Assembly: GCA_964611585.1 (NCBI GenBank)
Contig: CAZTAK010000086.1
Span: 1-9,135, forward strand
DNA from: CAZTAK01 sp964611585
GTDB lineage: Bacteria; Pseudomonadota; Alphaproteobacteria; SHVP01
DNA: 9,135 nt
Direction: 5' to 3'
Shown: piece by piece, positions 1-6,427 of the stretch
Layout: each line of letters opens with the position of its first letter
Position numbering within the stretch: the first letter of the stretch is position 1
The notes under the pieces: generated by a model
What the model was told of the DNA's origin: nothing
Seen by the model: only the letters and a program-made list of their open reading frames with translations
The model's database searches: none
Made by a program: the position numbers and the translations under genes

Positions 1-497
<497 letters not shown>

Positions 498-499
498 GA

Positions 500-595
500 G
501 AATCCAACCCCGCGGTCTTGCATCATTCGCCCCGGATGCGGCGCCGCCTGAAGTGGTCTTGGAATCCAAGCCCGTGGCGGGTTCGGATTCCAGGA
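500..595 (-). repeat. Three-copy 13-base motif forming hairpin / alternative pairing in valS leader
   Basis: On the plus strand GAATCCAACCCCG lies at 500-512, GAATCCAAGCCCG at 562-574, and an inverted copy, CGGGTTCGGATTC, at 578-590. The second and third copies form a hairpin (arms 557-574 and 578-595, 3-base loop TGG). In the leftward transcript it has 15 Watson-Crick pairs, one wobble and two mismatches. The first copy lies directly against the valS start codon and can pair with the inverted copy about equally well (12 of 13 positions, one of them a wobble). Two mutually exclusive folds are therefore possible in the valS leader. No U-tract follows, so this is not a standard intrinsic terminator. 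The pairing is seen in the sequence; a regulatory role is inference. Confidence 0.6.
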
Positions 596-619
596 ATTCG
601 TCGGGGCCGAATCGTGGTG

Positions 620-639
620 CGGGGGCCGATTGGCCCCCG
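620..639. other. 8-bp GC-rich hairpin in popZ-valS gap
   Basis: CGGGGGCC and GGCCCCCG are perfect inverted arms separated by GATT, 50 bases past the popZ stop. Reading leftward, the hairpin is followed by GCACCACG rather than a T-run. It could stabilise the popZ 3' end or help a Rho-dependent stop, but it is not a canonical intrinsic terminator. Confidence 0.5.
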
Positions 640-688
640 AAAACACTTCTCTCCGCCCGACCCGCGTCTGCCCGGTCAGGCCCCGCTT

Positions 689-1405
689 TTATTCATCATG
701 GGCGCGGTGCGCAAGTTTGGAGATTTCCTTTTCCACCAGGCGCTCAACGACACCGGGCAGATTGTGGTCCAGCCATGCTTTGAGCATCGGCCGCAGCAGT
801 TCCTTGACCATTTCCTCGAGGGTCCGTTCGTGGCTGCCGAGCGGCTGGCCGCGGGAGGAAAGGAACGCGCCCGAGAGCGATGCAAACGCACCCGTCGCCT
901 CGGCTCCCGGTTCCGCCGAGACCAACGAGGATTCGAGCGCCTCCGCGGCTAACGGCGGCGCCGGTTCCTCGCCCGGCATGTCGAAGCCTTCGTCGAGAGC
1001 CGCAGGATCGGCCTCGGGAAGGCCCTCATCGCCACCGAACTCGGTGACAACGTCCTCGGCCGGCTCAGGTTCGGGTTCGGGCTCCGGCTCGGGCTCGGGT
1101 TCCGGCGCGGGCTCGGGCTCCGCTTCGCCCTCACCCGCCACCTGGGTCAGCTCGAAGACATTGTCGTCCTCGCCGTCCGCATCGGGCTCAGCTTCGCCAG
1201 TGGTCTCGAATTCGATGGGCTCGTCGTTCTCGTCGGGCGCGGGAGCCGCAATGGCGTCTTCGCCGTCGTCCGCGTCTGCTTCCACGCTTTCGCCGCCACC
1301 GCCGTTTTCGCTTTCCTCACCGTCCCCGTCATCCGAGATAATTCGCCGAATCGAGGACAAAATCTCCTCCATTGTCGGTTCTTGTTCGGAATTCGGGTAG
1401 CTCAT
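689..1405 (-). CDS. popZ: PopZ-family polar organising protein (DUF2497)
   Basis: The 238-residue product resembles PopZ, which in Caulobacter self-assembles into a ribosome-excluding condensate at the cell pole and anchors ParB-bound origins and polar regulators. The layout matches the family: a conserved N-terminal helix, EPTMEEILSSIRRIISDD (residues 9-26), which is the client-binding region in Caulobacter; a long disordered acidic Pro/Glu/Asp linker (about 27-190); and C-terminal oligomerisation helices (about 195-232) with LEEMVKELLRPMLKAWLD and NLPGVVERLVEKEI. Residues 94-115 are an almost pure Pro-Glu repeat. I chose the ATG at 1403-1405 because GGGGGG (1411-1416) sits 5 bases upstream and relatives begin near here; a TTG further upstream at 1456 would add 17 unconvincing residues. 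It sits between tolC and valS. Family assignment is firm; the polar role is inferred by homology. Confidence 0.9.
   Translation of the reverse strand: MSYPNSEQEPTMEEILSSIRRIISDDGDGEESENGGGGESVEADADDGEDAIAAPAPDENDEPIEFETTGEAEPDADGEDDNVFELTQVAGEGEAEPEPAPEPEPEPEPEPEPEPAEDVVTEFGGDEGLPEADPAALDEGFDMPGEEPAPPLAAEALESSLVSAEPGAEATGAFASLSGAFLSSRGQPLGSHERTLEEMVKELLRPMLKAWLDHNLPGVVERLVEKEISKLAHRAHDE
1062..1121 (-). repeat. Ten hexanucleotide units encoding the PopZ Pro-Glu linker
   Basis: Ten consecutive 6-base units of the form GGYTCN on the plus strand (one degenerate, GGCGCG at 1104-1109) fill exactly 60 bases. On the coding strand they give alternating Pro and Glu, with one Ala from the degenerate unit. 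Unit length is a multiple of three, so gain or loss of units by slippage or recombination changes linker length without breaking the frame. Confidence 0.85.
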
Positions 1406-1458
1406 GATAGCCCCCCGTCTCGAACCGTCATCATCGTTCGAAGACAGATTGCACAATA

Positions 1459-1464
1459 ATTATA
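1459..1464 (-). promoter_or_regulatory. Candidate -10 box (TATAAT) for popZ
   Basis: A perfect TATAAT on the minus strand lies 53 bases upstream of the popZ start, in an AT-rich patch that stands out from the GC-rich surroundings. No good -35 is found at 16-18 bp (the sequence there is CGCAA-like); a TTGAAC at 1491-1496 is 26 bp away, too far. An activator-dependent promoter, or chance, both remain possible. Confidence 0.4.
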
Positions 1465-1465
1465 G

Positions 1466-1481
1466 TATTTGATAGCAAATA
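1466..1481. promoter_or_regulatory. 16-bp palindrome, possible operator in front of popZ
   Basis: TATTTG-ATAG-CAAATA is a perfect 6-bp inverted repeat with a 4-base spacer. It lies one base upstream of the candidate popZ -10 box, in the -10/-35 spacer. The position is what one expects of an operator for a dimeric regulator. It contains TTGAT, one half of an FNR-type site, but the other half does not fit ATCAA, so I assign no regulator. Confidence 0.35.
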
Positions 1482-1511
1482 TTGCGTCTAGTTCAAGAAA
1501 AAACGCAACAT

Positions 1512-2915
1512 CTATTCTCCGGCGGCCTCGCTGATGCCGACACCGAACAGCCGGTTCCGGGCTCCGAGGTAGTAGGCTTCGGCATTATACACCACAACCG
1601 GAAGGCCCAAATCCGTGGCCCCGAGACGGCCGATGGCCGATCGCAGATCGAAAGCGGCGACGTATTCGTCACGCTCGGCCGTGACCAGGCCGGTCCTCGC
1701 GTCCAGAAGTTCCTGCTCTGCATTGAGAACGTCGAGGGTCGTTCGGGTGCCCGCTTCGGCCTCCTGGCGGACCCCTTCGAGGGCGATTTCGGACGCCGCC
1801 ACCTCGTCGGCGCGGGCCCGGATGCGCGAGGAGGCGGTATTGAGGCGTTCCCATGCCTGGGTCACGTCCTCGACCACGCTGCGCCGGTTCTTCTCGACTT
1901 CGATGCGGCGCTGGTTGTTGGTCTGCAACGCTTTGCGGATATCGGAGTATTCCGAACCCGACTGATAGAGCGGAATCGACAAAGTCGCCGTAATCGAGGC
2001 CGAATCGGATTCCGCCGTCCTGCTGGATGCCTCCAAGGAATGGGTCAGATCGCCCGACAGCGTCAGTGACGGCAGCAGCACGCCGCGTTTCTGGCGCAGA
2101 TCGAAGGCTGTGGAGCGTTCGGTGTTGGTGGCGGCGTTGAAGGTCGGATTACTTTGCAAGGCGATTCCGATCGCCTCTTCCTGGGACGCGGGCAGGCCGG
2201 AAATTGGCGGCACCCGTTCCAGCTGACCCGGCGGATGCCCGACCAGACTGGCATAGGTGGCGCGGGACGATTCGAGGTTTCCCTCAGCCTGGATCAAGTC
2301 GCTGATCGCCCGCGACAGGCGGGCCTCGGACTGGCTGACGTCAGTGCGCGCCACCTCGCCGACCTCGAAGCGGTCGCGGGCGGCTTCGAGTTCGTGCGCG
2401 AGCACCTGCACATTGCCTTGGTTCAACTGCACCAGCGCCTGATCGCGCAGCACGTCGAGATAGGCCCGAACCGTGCCGAGCAATACCTGCTGTTCGATCG
2501 TCCGCAACTGATCGCGTCCCACCAGCACGTTGTATTCGGCCTCGCGAATGCCGGCCACGGTGCGTCCGCCGCGGTAGAGTTTTTGCGAAAGTGAAAGCGA
2601 CAGCGACTGGGGCGAGAAACTGGTGCCCGGCGTCAGGTGTGTGTTGGTGCGCGTCTGCGAGGCCGAGGCCGACAGCGACACGGTCGGCCGCCAGCCCGCA
2701 ACCGCGCTCGACACGGATTCGTCGAGGACCCGAAGTGCCGCGCGTTGCGCCAATAGAGTCGGGTTGCCGGAATAGGCCTCGATCATCGCCTGCTCGAGAG
2801 ATTCGGCCGACGCCGGGGCCGGGGATACGATTGCGGCCACCGCAAGGGCGATCGCGGCAGCAAACGGCGTCGAAAGGGGGCGCCTCCGGCGTTCGGTGGG
2901 CTTGGTTGTATTCAT
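1512..2915 (-). CDS. tolC: TolC-type outer membrane efflux/secretion channel
   Basis: The 467-residue product forms the trimeric outer membrane and periplasmic tunnel used by type I secretion and RND/ABC/MFS efflux pumps. A signal peptide is visible: basic RRRR at 9-12, a hydrophobic stretch AAAIALAVAAIV, and a likely cut after ASA at residue 37. The mature part starts SLEQAMIEAYSGNPTLLAQRAALR, the standard opening of the outer membrane efflux protein repeat. Two such repeats (about 40-230 and 250-450) make up the protein, with coiled-coil helices and the strand-forming segments SLSLSQKLYRGG and ATLSIPLYQSG. Length matches the family. The ATG at 2913-2915 puts the basic residues at the signal peptide's N-terminus; an earlier in-frame start at 2957 would add 14 residues with no support. 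No pump partner is in the window, so the substrate is unknown; TolC commonly serves several pumps encoded elsewhere. Confidence 0.95.
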   Translation of the reverse strand: MNTTKPTERRRRPLSTPFAAAIALAVAAIVSPAPASAESLEQAMIEAYSGNPTLLAQRAALRVLDESVSSAVAGWRPTVSLSASASQTRTNTHLTPGTSFSPQSLSLSLSQKLYRGGRTVAGIREAEYNVLVGRDQLRTIEQQVLLGTVRAYLDVLRDQALVQLNQGNVQVLAHELEAARDRFEVGEVARTDVSQSEARLSRAISDLIQAEGNLESSRATYASLVGHPPGQLERVPPISGLPASQEEAIGIALQSNPTFNAATNTERSTAFDLRQKRGVLLPSLTLSGDLTHSLEASSRTAESDSASITATLSIPLYQSGSEYSDIRKALQTNNQRRIEVEKNRRSVVEDVTQAWERLNTASSRIRARADEVAASEIALEGVRQEAEAGTRTTLDVLNAEQELLDARTGLVTAERDEYVAAFDLRSAIGRLGATDLGLPVVVYNAEAYYLGARNRLFGVGISEAAGE

Positions 2916-3150
2916 GGTACGCGCTCGGTCCTGGTCAGAATGGGCAGGTCGCCCCAAGGCAATTGGTCATTCGCCCTTCCGTACCATTGCCGCAACGGCC
3001 CCCTGCGGGAGGCCGATTGCCCAACACTTGGGTACACGGCCGGGTGGGTGCAATCCCGTCGCGCGAATGCCGAGAATAAGCCCTTCCCGTCTTGTTCCGG
3101 CGGCTTTGGCCTTTTGTTATGGCGCGCCAGTTGAGCCGCCCCCAAGGTAT

Positions 3151-3804
3151 TCAGAACTCGAACCCCGCCGCCTCGGCGAAGCCGAACAGCGGGGGCGTCG
3201 CGGCGTCGAACAAATTTTGGCGCGAGACCGACCCGTGCTGGCGCACCAGCCGCATCGCCATCCCCATCGGGCCGGTGCCGATCACGGCCACCAGCCGTCC
3301 GCCGTCCGCCAGTTGATCGGCGAACCCCTCCGGCACCGCGGCGATCGATCCTTCGAAGATGATGGCGTCGTAAGGGCCCTGATCGGGCATCCCCTGGCGG
3401 CAGTCGCCGGCGACGACGGCGGCATTGTCGATGCCGAGTTCGGCCAGGGTGTCGGTGGCTTGTGTGGCGAGTGTCTCATCGCTTTCCAGCGCCACCACCG
3501 TTGCCGCCAATTTGGACAACACCGCCGCCGAGTAGCCGCTGCCGCTGCCGAGGTCGAGCACCACGTCTCCGGGGCCGATATCAGCCGCCTGCAAAAGGCG
3601 CGCAAACACCATCGGCTCCATCAGGAAGCGGCCAGGCGCGATCTCGATATTCTTGTCGAGGTAGGCGACGCCGGCCAGACTGTGCGGCACGAACTGCTCG
3701 CGCGGAATTTGCGCCATGGCATAGGCAACGTCGTCGGCCGAGACCCCGTTGGGCTCGAGTTGACTTTGCACCATATTCTGGCGGGCGGCGGCGAAGTCGG
3801 ACAT
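3151..3804 (-). CDS. PCMT-family SAM methyltransferase (protein-L-isoaspartate O-methyltransferase-like)
   Basis: The 217-residue cytoplasmic protein matches the Pcm family throughout: REQFVPHSL (35-43), AYLDKNIEI, the SAM-binding motif I VVLDLGSGSGY (81-91), the acidic post-I residue in VVALESDE, GDCRQG, and DGGRLVAVIG. Canonical enzymes methylate isoaspartyl residues in damaged proteins. Two substrate-side motifs are altered: the T-I-S-x-P block reads FLMEP (60-64), and the V-T-A-A-P block reads FEGSIAAVPE (150-159). Isoaspartate repair should therefore not be assumed. GGAGG (3811-3815) sits 6 bases before the ATG, fixing the start. It lies upstream of tolC on the same strand, 235 bases apart. 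I leave the symbol empty because of the motif changes. Confidence 0.88.
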   Translation of the reverse strand: MSDFAAARQNMVQSQLEPNGVSADDVAYAMAQIPREQFVPHSLAGVAYLDKNIEIAPGRFLMEPMVFARLLQAADIGPGDVVLDLGSGSGYSAAVLSKLAATVVALESDETLATQATDTLAELGIDNAAVVAGDCRQGMPDQGPYDAIIFEGSIAAVPEGFADQLADGGRLVAVIGTGPMGMAMRLVRQHGSVSRQNLFDAATPPLFGFAEAAGFEF

Positions 3805-3858
3805 AGGCGGCCTCCGGTCGGCGGGCGCGTGAGGCCACGGCAGAGCCTCGCCGACCTA

Positions 3859-3887
3859 CATATAGTGCGAAAAAGGTCGGTTAACAA
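3859..3887 (-). promoter_or_regulatory. Sigma-70-like promoter for the PCMT-family gene
   Basis: On the minus strand TTGTTA (3882-3887) and TATATG (3859-3864) are separated by exactly 17 bp, each matching consensus at 4 of 6 positions, and lie about 55-85 bases upstream of the start codon. Inverted arms CCGACC (3851-3856) and GGTCGG (3875-3880) bracket the -10 box and could be an operator or a leader hairpin. Confidence 0.45.
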
Positions 3888-4037
3888 TGCAGAGAGGCGC
3901 AAGCGGCCGTCCACGACGCCCGTCTTCAGTGTAGCACCCCGCCGAGCCGCGCGGCGAGCCGCCGGCGCGACCGGACCGCGGCCGCGAGCCGGATGCCCCA
4001 AGAGGGCAAGCGCTGGCCAGACCCGACACCGCACCGG

Positions 4038-4807
4038 TCAGTCGATCACGGTAATTTCGACGCGCCGGTTGCGGGCACGGAAATTGTCGTTGAGGTTGGG
4101 GTAGAGTGGACGGCTGTCGGCCCGGCCCTGAGGGACGATCTTTTCGGGCGGAATATCGGCTGCACTGAGCAGGTACTGCACCACCGACACCGCGCGCGCC
4201 GCCGACAAATCCCATTTCGAACGGTATTCCCCCGGCACCGCCAGATCATCGGTATGGCCGGAAACGATGATTTGCGCGTCGGTCTTTTCCAGCACCGCCC
4301 CCACGGTTTCGAGAATATCGGCTAGCCGCTCGCTGAGTTCGGCGCCGCCACGGGGAAAGGCGGCACGCTCCTCGAAGCACAGCGTGAGCCCCCCTCGCCG
4401 AGGCCGATCGACACCGAACCGTCGCCGATCTGTTCGTCGAGCGCGTACGAGCATTGCCGGTACAGACTGTACTGTTCGGGCGAAATCGTGGTGTCCGCGG
4501 CCTCGCCGATCGTAAGCTCGGGCTGGTCGAGTGTCGCCTCGCCGGAGCCGCCGGACGGCGTATCGACCACAGCCGGGACAATCGACACCGCATCCTGGCC
4601 CGACAGCACGCCCTGGCTGCCGGTCAGGATGCCGATGCTCTTGAAGCCCTTCGAAAAACTGGCAACCATCGCTTCATATTTTTCGACCTCGATGGTCGAA
4701 AACGTCATCATCAGGATGAAAAACGTCAGCAGCAGCGCCATCAAATCGGCAAACGTGGTCACCCAGCCGCCGCCGCCTTTCGATCTTGCTGGTCTTGCTT
4801 TGGCCAT
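4038..4807 (-). pseudogene. motB: Flagellar stator protein PomB/MotB-type, single-base frameshift
   Basis: The stator B subunit anchors the motor to peptidoglycan and carries the ion-binding aspartate. The first part (residues 1-140) has one membrane helix with WVTTFADLMALLLTFFILMM, where D21 is the expected ion-carrying Asp; FADLM is the PomB-like form. After codon 140 the frame is lost in a six-G run (4389-4394). A shift to the -1 frame gives LTLCFEERAAFPRGGAELS and then an OmpA-like peptidoglycan-binding domain with IIVSGHTDD, WDLSAARA and NRRVEI, ending at TCA 4038-4040. One extra G would yield a 256-residue protein of normal size. As written, translation stops after 161 residues, leaving the OmpA domain unmade. 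It follows motA by 29 bases. Sequence error, a real mutation, or -1 slippage at in-phase G-GGG-GGC are the options. Identity is firm; pseudogene status is not. Confidence 0.88.
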
Positions 4808-4836
4808 CCTATTTGCCCCTATTCGGGCTTTCGCAC

Positions 4837-5642
4837 CTATTCAGGTCCCTCTTCGGCGGGTTCGTAATCATCCTCGTCCTCGTCGCGATCGAGTGCCGCG
4901 CGGTCGGTCCCGGTGACGTAGGTGCGGAGGATTTCGCCGAGCGCCAGCGGGCTCATGCCGTCGCGAATCGCCATCACCCCGTCGATGATGAGGCGGCGGT
5001 TGTTGCCTTCCTCGATCGAGCGTATCTCGAGCTTGTCGGCGATCGGCAGCGCGATCAGGTTGGCAACCAGCGCGCCGTACAATGTCGTCAGCAGCGCCAC
5101 CGCCATCGCCGGACCGAGCGCGGACGGGTCGGACAGGTTCGACAACATTTGCACCAGACCGACCAGGGTGCCACCAAACCGAAGGCGGGCGCGGCGTCGC
5201 CCATGGCGCGAAACACCTTTTCACCGACATCGAGCCGTTCGATCGAGAGCTCCATCTCGTGTTCAAGAACGTTTCTCACGAAGTCGGCGGAGTGGCCATC
5301 GACGCACAGATCGACCCCCTTCTGGAAGAACTCGTTCTTGATATCCTGTTCGTCGGGGGCGAGCAGATTGGATTGCCGGACGATGGAGGCGAGGCGGTGA
5401 GCCTCCCTGACAAGATCGCCCGGTTTGTCGACGCCCTGCCGGAAGGCCTTGCGGAAGGGCAAGGGAAAGGCGCGCAGAGTATCCTTCCTCGGGAATTTGA
5501 TCAGCGTTGCGGCGAAGGTGCCGCCGAGGACAATCAAGAGACCCGGTACGTTGACAAAAGCGTCGATCGACGATCCCGACGCCATCGCCATGAAGATAAT
5601 GGCGATCCCGGCAACGAGACCGATGACAGTTGCGAAATCCAT
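4837..5642 (-). pseudogene. motA: Flagellar stator protein PomA/MotA-type, single-base frameshift
   Basis: The stator A subunit is an inner membrane protein that forms the ion channel with the B subunit and pushes on the rotor protein FliG. The start MDFATVIGLVAGIAIIFMAM and NVPGLLIVLGGTFAATLIKFP match the short PomA-like form. After V157 (codon 5172-5174) the frame is lost. Inserting one G restores the expected G-T-L-V-G-L-V-Q-M-L, and the rest reads SDPSALGPAMAVALLTTLYG, a hallmark MotA block, to the stop at 4837-4839. The repaired protein would have 268 residues, normal for the family. Without repair the frame runs 27 unrelated residues and stops at 184. No slippery heptamer is present here, so recoding is unlikely. 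The start has GGGGGGA about 11 bases upstream. Intact open frames on both sides of the break suggest a recent event or a sequencing error. Confidence 0.88.
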
Positions 5643-5677
5643 GGGGCGAGCGGTCCCCCCTTATTCATGTTTCAACC

Positions 5678-5699
5678 GGGCGCCGGAAACGCCCTTTTT
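5678..5699 (+). terminator. Intrinsic-terminator-like hairpin, plus strand
   Basis: GGGCG and CGCCC form a 5-bp all-GC stem around a 7-base loop, followed at once by TTTTT on the plus strand. The form is that of a short intrinsic terminator. No plus-strand gene precedes it in the window, so it would end antisense transcription coming through motAB, if it acts at all. The stem is short and chance is possible. Confidence 0.35.
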
Positions 5700-6129
5700 G
5701 CCACGGCCGGCGCGGGCGCGCACACCCCTACGCGCCCCAGCGGCACGAAGCCTCGATACGCTATTGTGCCAGAACCACGCCCGAAAGCGTAGGGCCCGCC
5801 TTCTGCGGTCGGTTGCCGCCGATCGCCGCGCCGGATCGGGCGGGAAAGTGCCACCCTCTCGATGGAATGCTGGAAGAAATTTCGCTGAGAATTCCGGGCA
5901 AAATCCGGGCGAGGGATTCTTCGGTGCTGCGACCCGCTCACCCCAGTACGACAGAATCGAGGGCCACCACCATGGACGGCGACGCCACGACACCCTCCCA
6001 ACTGCGCCCACCGGGGGGAGAACACCCCTGCCAATCTTTCGCTGGGCTGACGCGGCGCCCCTCGATCTCCATCGTTTCAGATGAAACCGCCTTCAGCGAC
6101 CACGACACGGACGGAGCGGCGCTAACTGA

Positions 6130-6155
6130 TTGAAAAATAGGGAAACTTTTTTCAA
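6130..6155. repeat. AT-rich inverted repeat with A- and T-tracts
   Basis: TTGAAAAA (6130-6137) and TTTTTCAA (6148-6155) are perfect 8-bp inverted arms around a 10-base spacer, in the only strongly AT-rich spot between motA and the tRNA. Candidates are a regulator or nucleoid-protein site, or part of a promoter. No -10/-35 pair is clear on either strand. Confidence 0.4.
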
Positions 6156-6312
6156 AATGGATTGTGCCGCGACGGTTCGATTCCTCCCGTAATTGCTCGG
6201 GCGCCACGGCCTAGTCTCTAGCCTCGACAGAAAAAAGGTTCCCGAGGGCGCCGGCTCACCCGCGGCGACGCCCCGGTGCGAAGGTCACGGCCGCGGCCTG
6301 AACGCCCCGGCC

Positions 6313-6341
6313 TTGACCGGGCGCGTGCCCCCTCCTATACA
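6313..6341 (+). promoter_or_regulatory. Sigma-70 promoter of tRNA-Cys
   Basis: TTGACC (6313-6318) and TATACA (6336-6341) are spaced by exactly 17 bp, each with 5 of 6 consensus bases. The -10 box ends 12 bases before the mature tRNA 5' end, leaving a very short leader. This is the best promoter in the window. Confidence 0.75.
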
Positions 6342-6353
6342 GCCCCGGATTCC

Positions 6354-6427
6354 GGCCAGGTGGCGGAGTGGCTACGCAGCGGCCTGCAAAGCCGTGTACA
6401 CCGGTTCGATTCCGGTCCTGGCCTCCA
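6354..6427 (+). tRNA. tRNA-Cys, anticodon GCA
   Basis: The 74-base gene folds as a standard cloverleaf. Acceptor arms GGCCAGG (6354-6360) and CCTGGCC pair perfectly, with discriminator T, the usual cysteine tRNA identity base, and an encoded CCA (6425-6427). The anticodon stem GCGGC/GCCGT encloses loop CTGCAAA with anticodon GCA at 6386-6388. The T arm has CCGG-TTCGATT-CCGG. It decodes UGU and UGC. It stands alone with its own promoter. Translated reading frames across it are spurious. Confidence 0.97.

Larger units (their letters stand above)
5643..6353. other. 711-base stretch without a convincing gene; strand switch
   Basis: This gap separates the leftward motAB genes from the rightward tRNA-Cys. 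Open frames exist on both strands (up to 120 codons), but they are Arg/Pro/Gly-rich, overlap one another and resemble no family I know. I take them as GC-rich shadows. The gap does hold a terminator-like hairpin (5678-5699), an AT-rich inverted repeat (6130-6155) and the tRNA promoter (6313-6341). No good motA promoter was found. Confidence 0.6.

Noticed and set aside
1500..1512. Intrinsic terminator after tolC from the T-run just past the stop
   Set aside because: The T6 run is there on the minus strand, but no adjacent stable stem precedes it; only TTGCG/CGCAA arms flank it.
2912..3145. A 77-codon minus-strand frame filling the methyltransferase-tolC gap
   Set aside because: No family match, composition unlike its neighbours, and it overlaps the tolC start region; most likely a spacer.
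2896..4104. A 402-codon plus-strand open frame antisense to the methyltransferase region
   Set aside because: It runs across the real minus-strand gene and its promoter, is Arg/His/Gly-rich, has no family resemblance, and such frames are common opposite GC-rich genes.
5745..5775. Sigma-54 promoter for motAB from TGGCAC on the minus strand
   Set aside because: The TTGC half at the required spacing is missing.
5672..6034. A 120-codon minus-strand open frame upstream of motA, and an 89-codon one at 5938-6207
   Set aside because: No recognisable domain, basic low-complexity composition, overlap with other spurious frames, and no convincing ribosome site.
6173..6210. Possible second tRNA or tRNA remnant suggested by GGTTCGATTCC
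   Set aside because: The flanking bases do not form a T stem, and no acceptor stem or CCA falls at the required distance.
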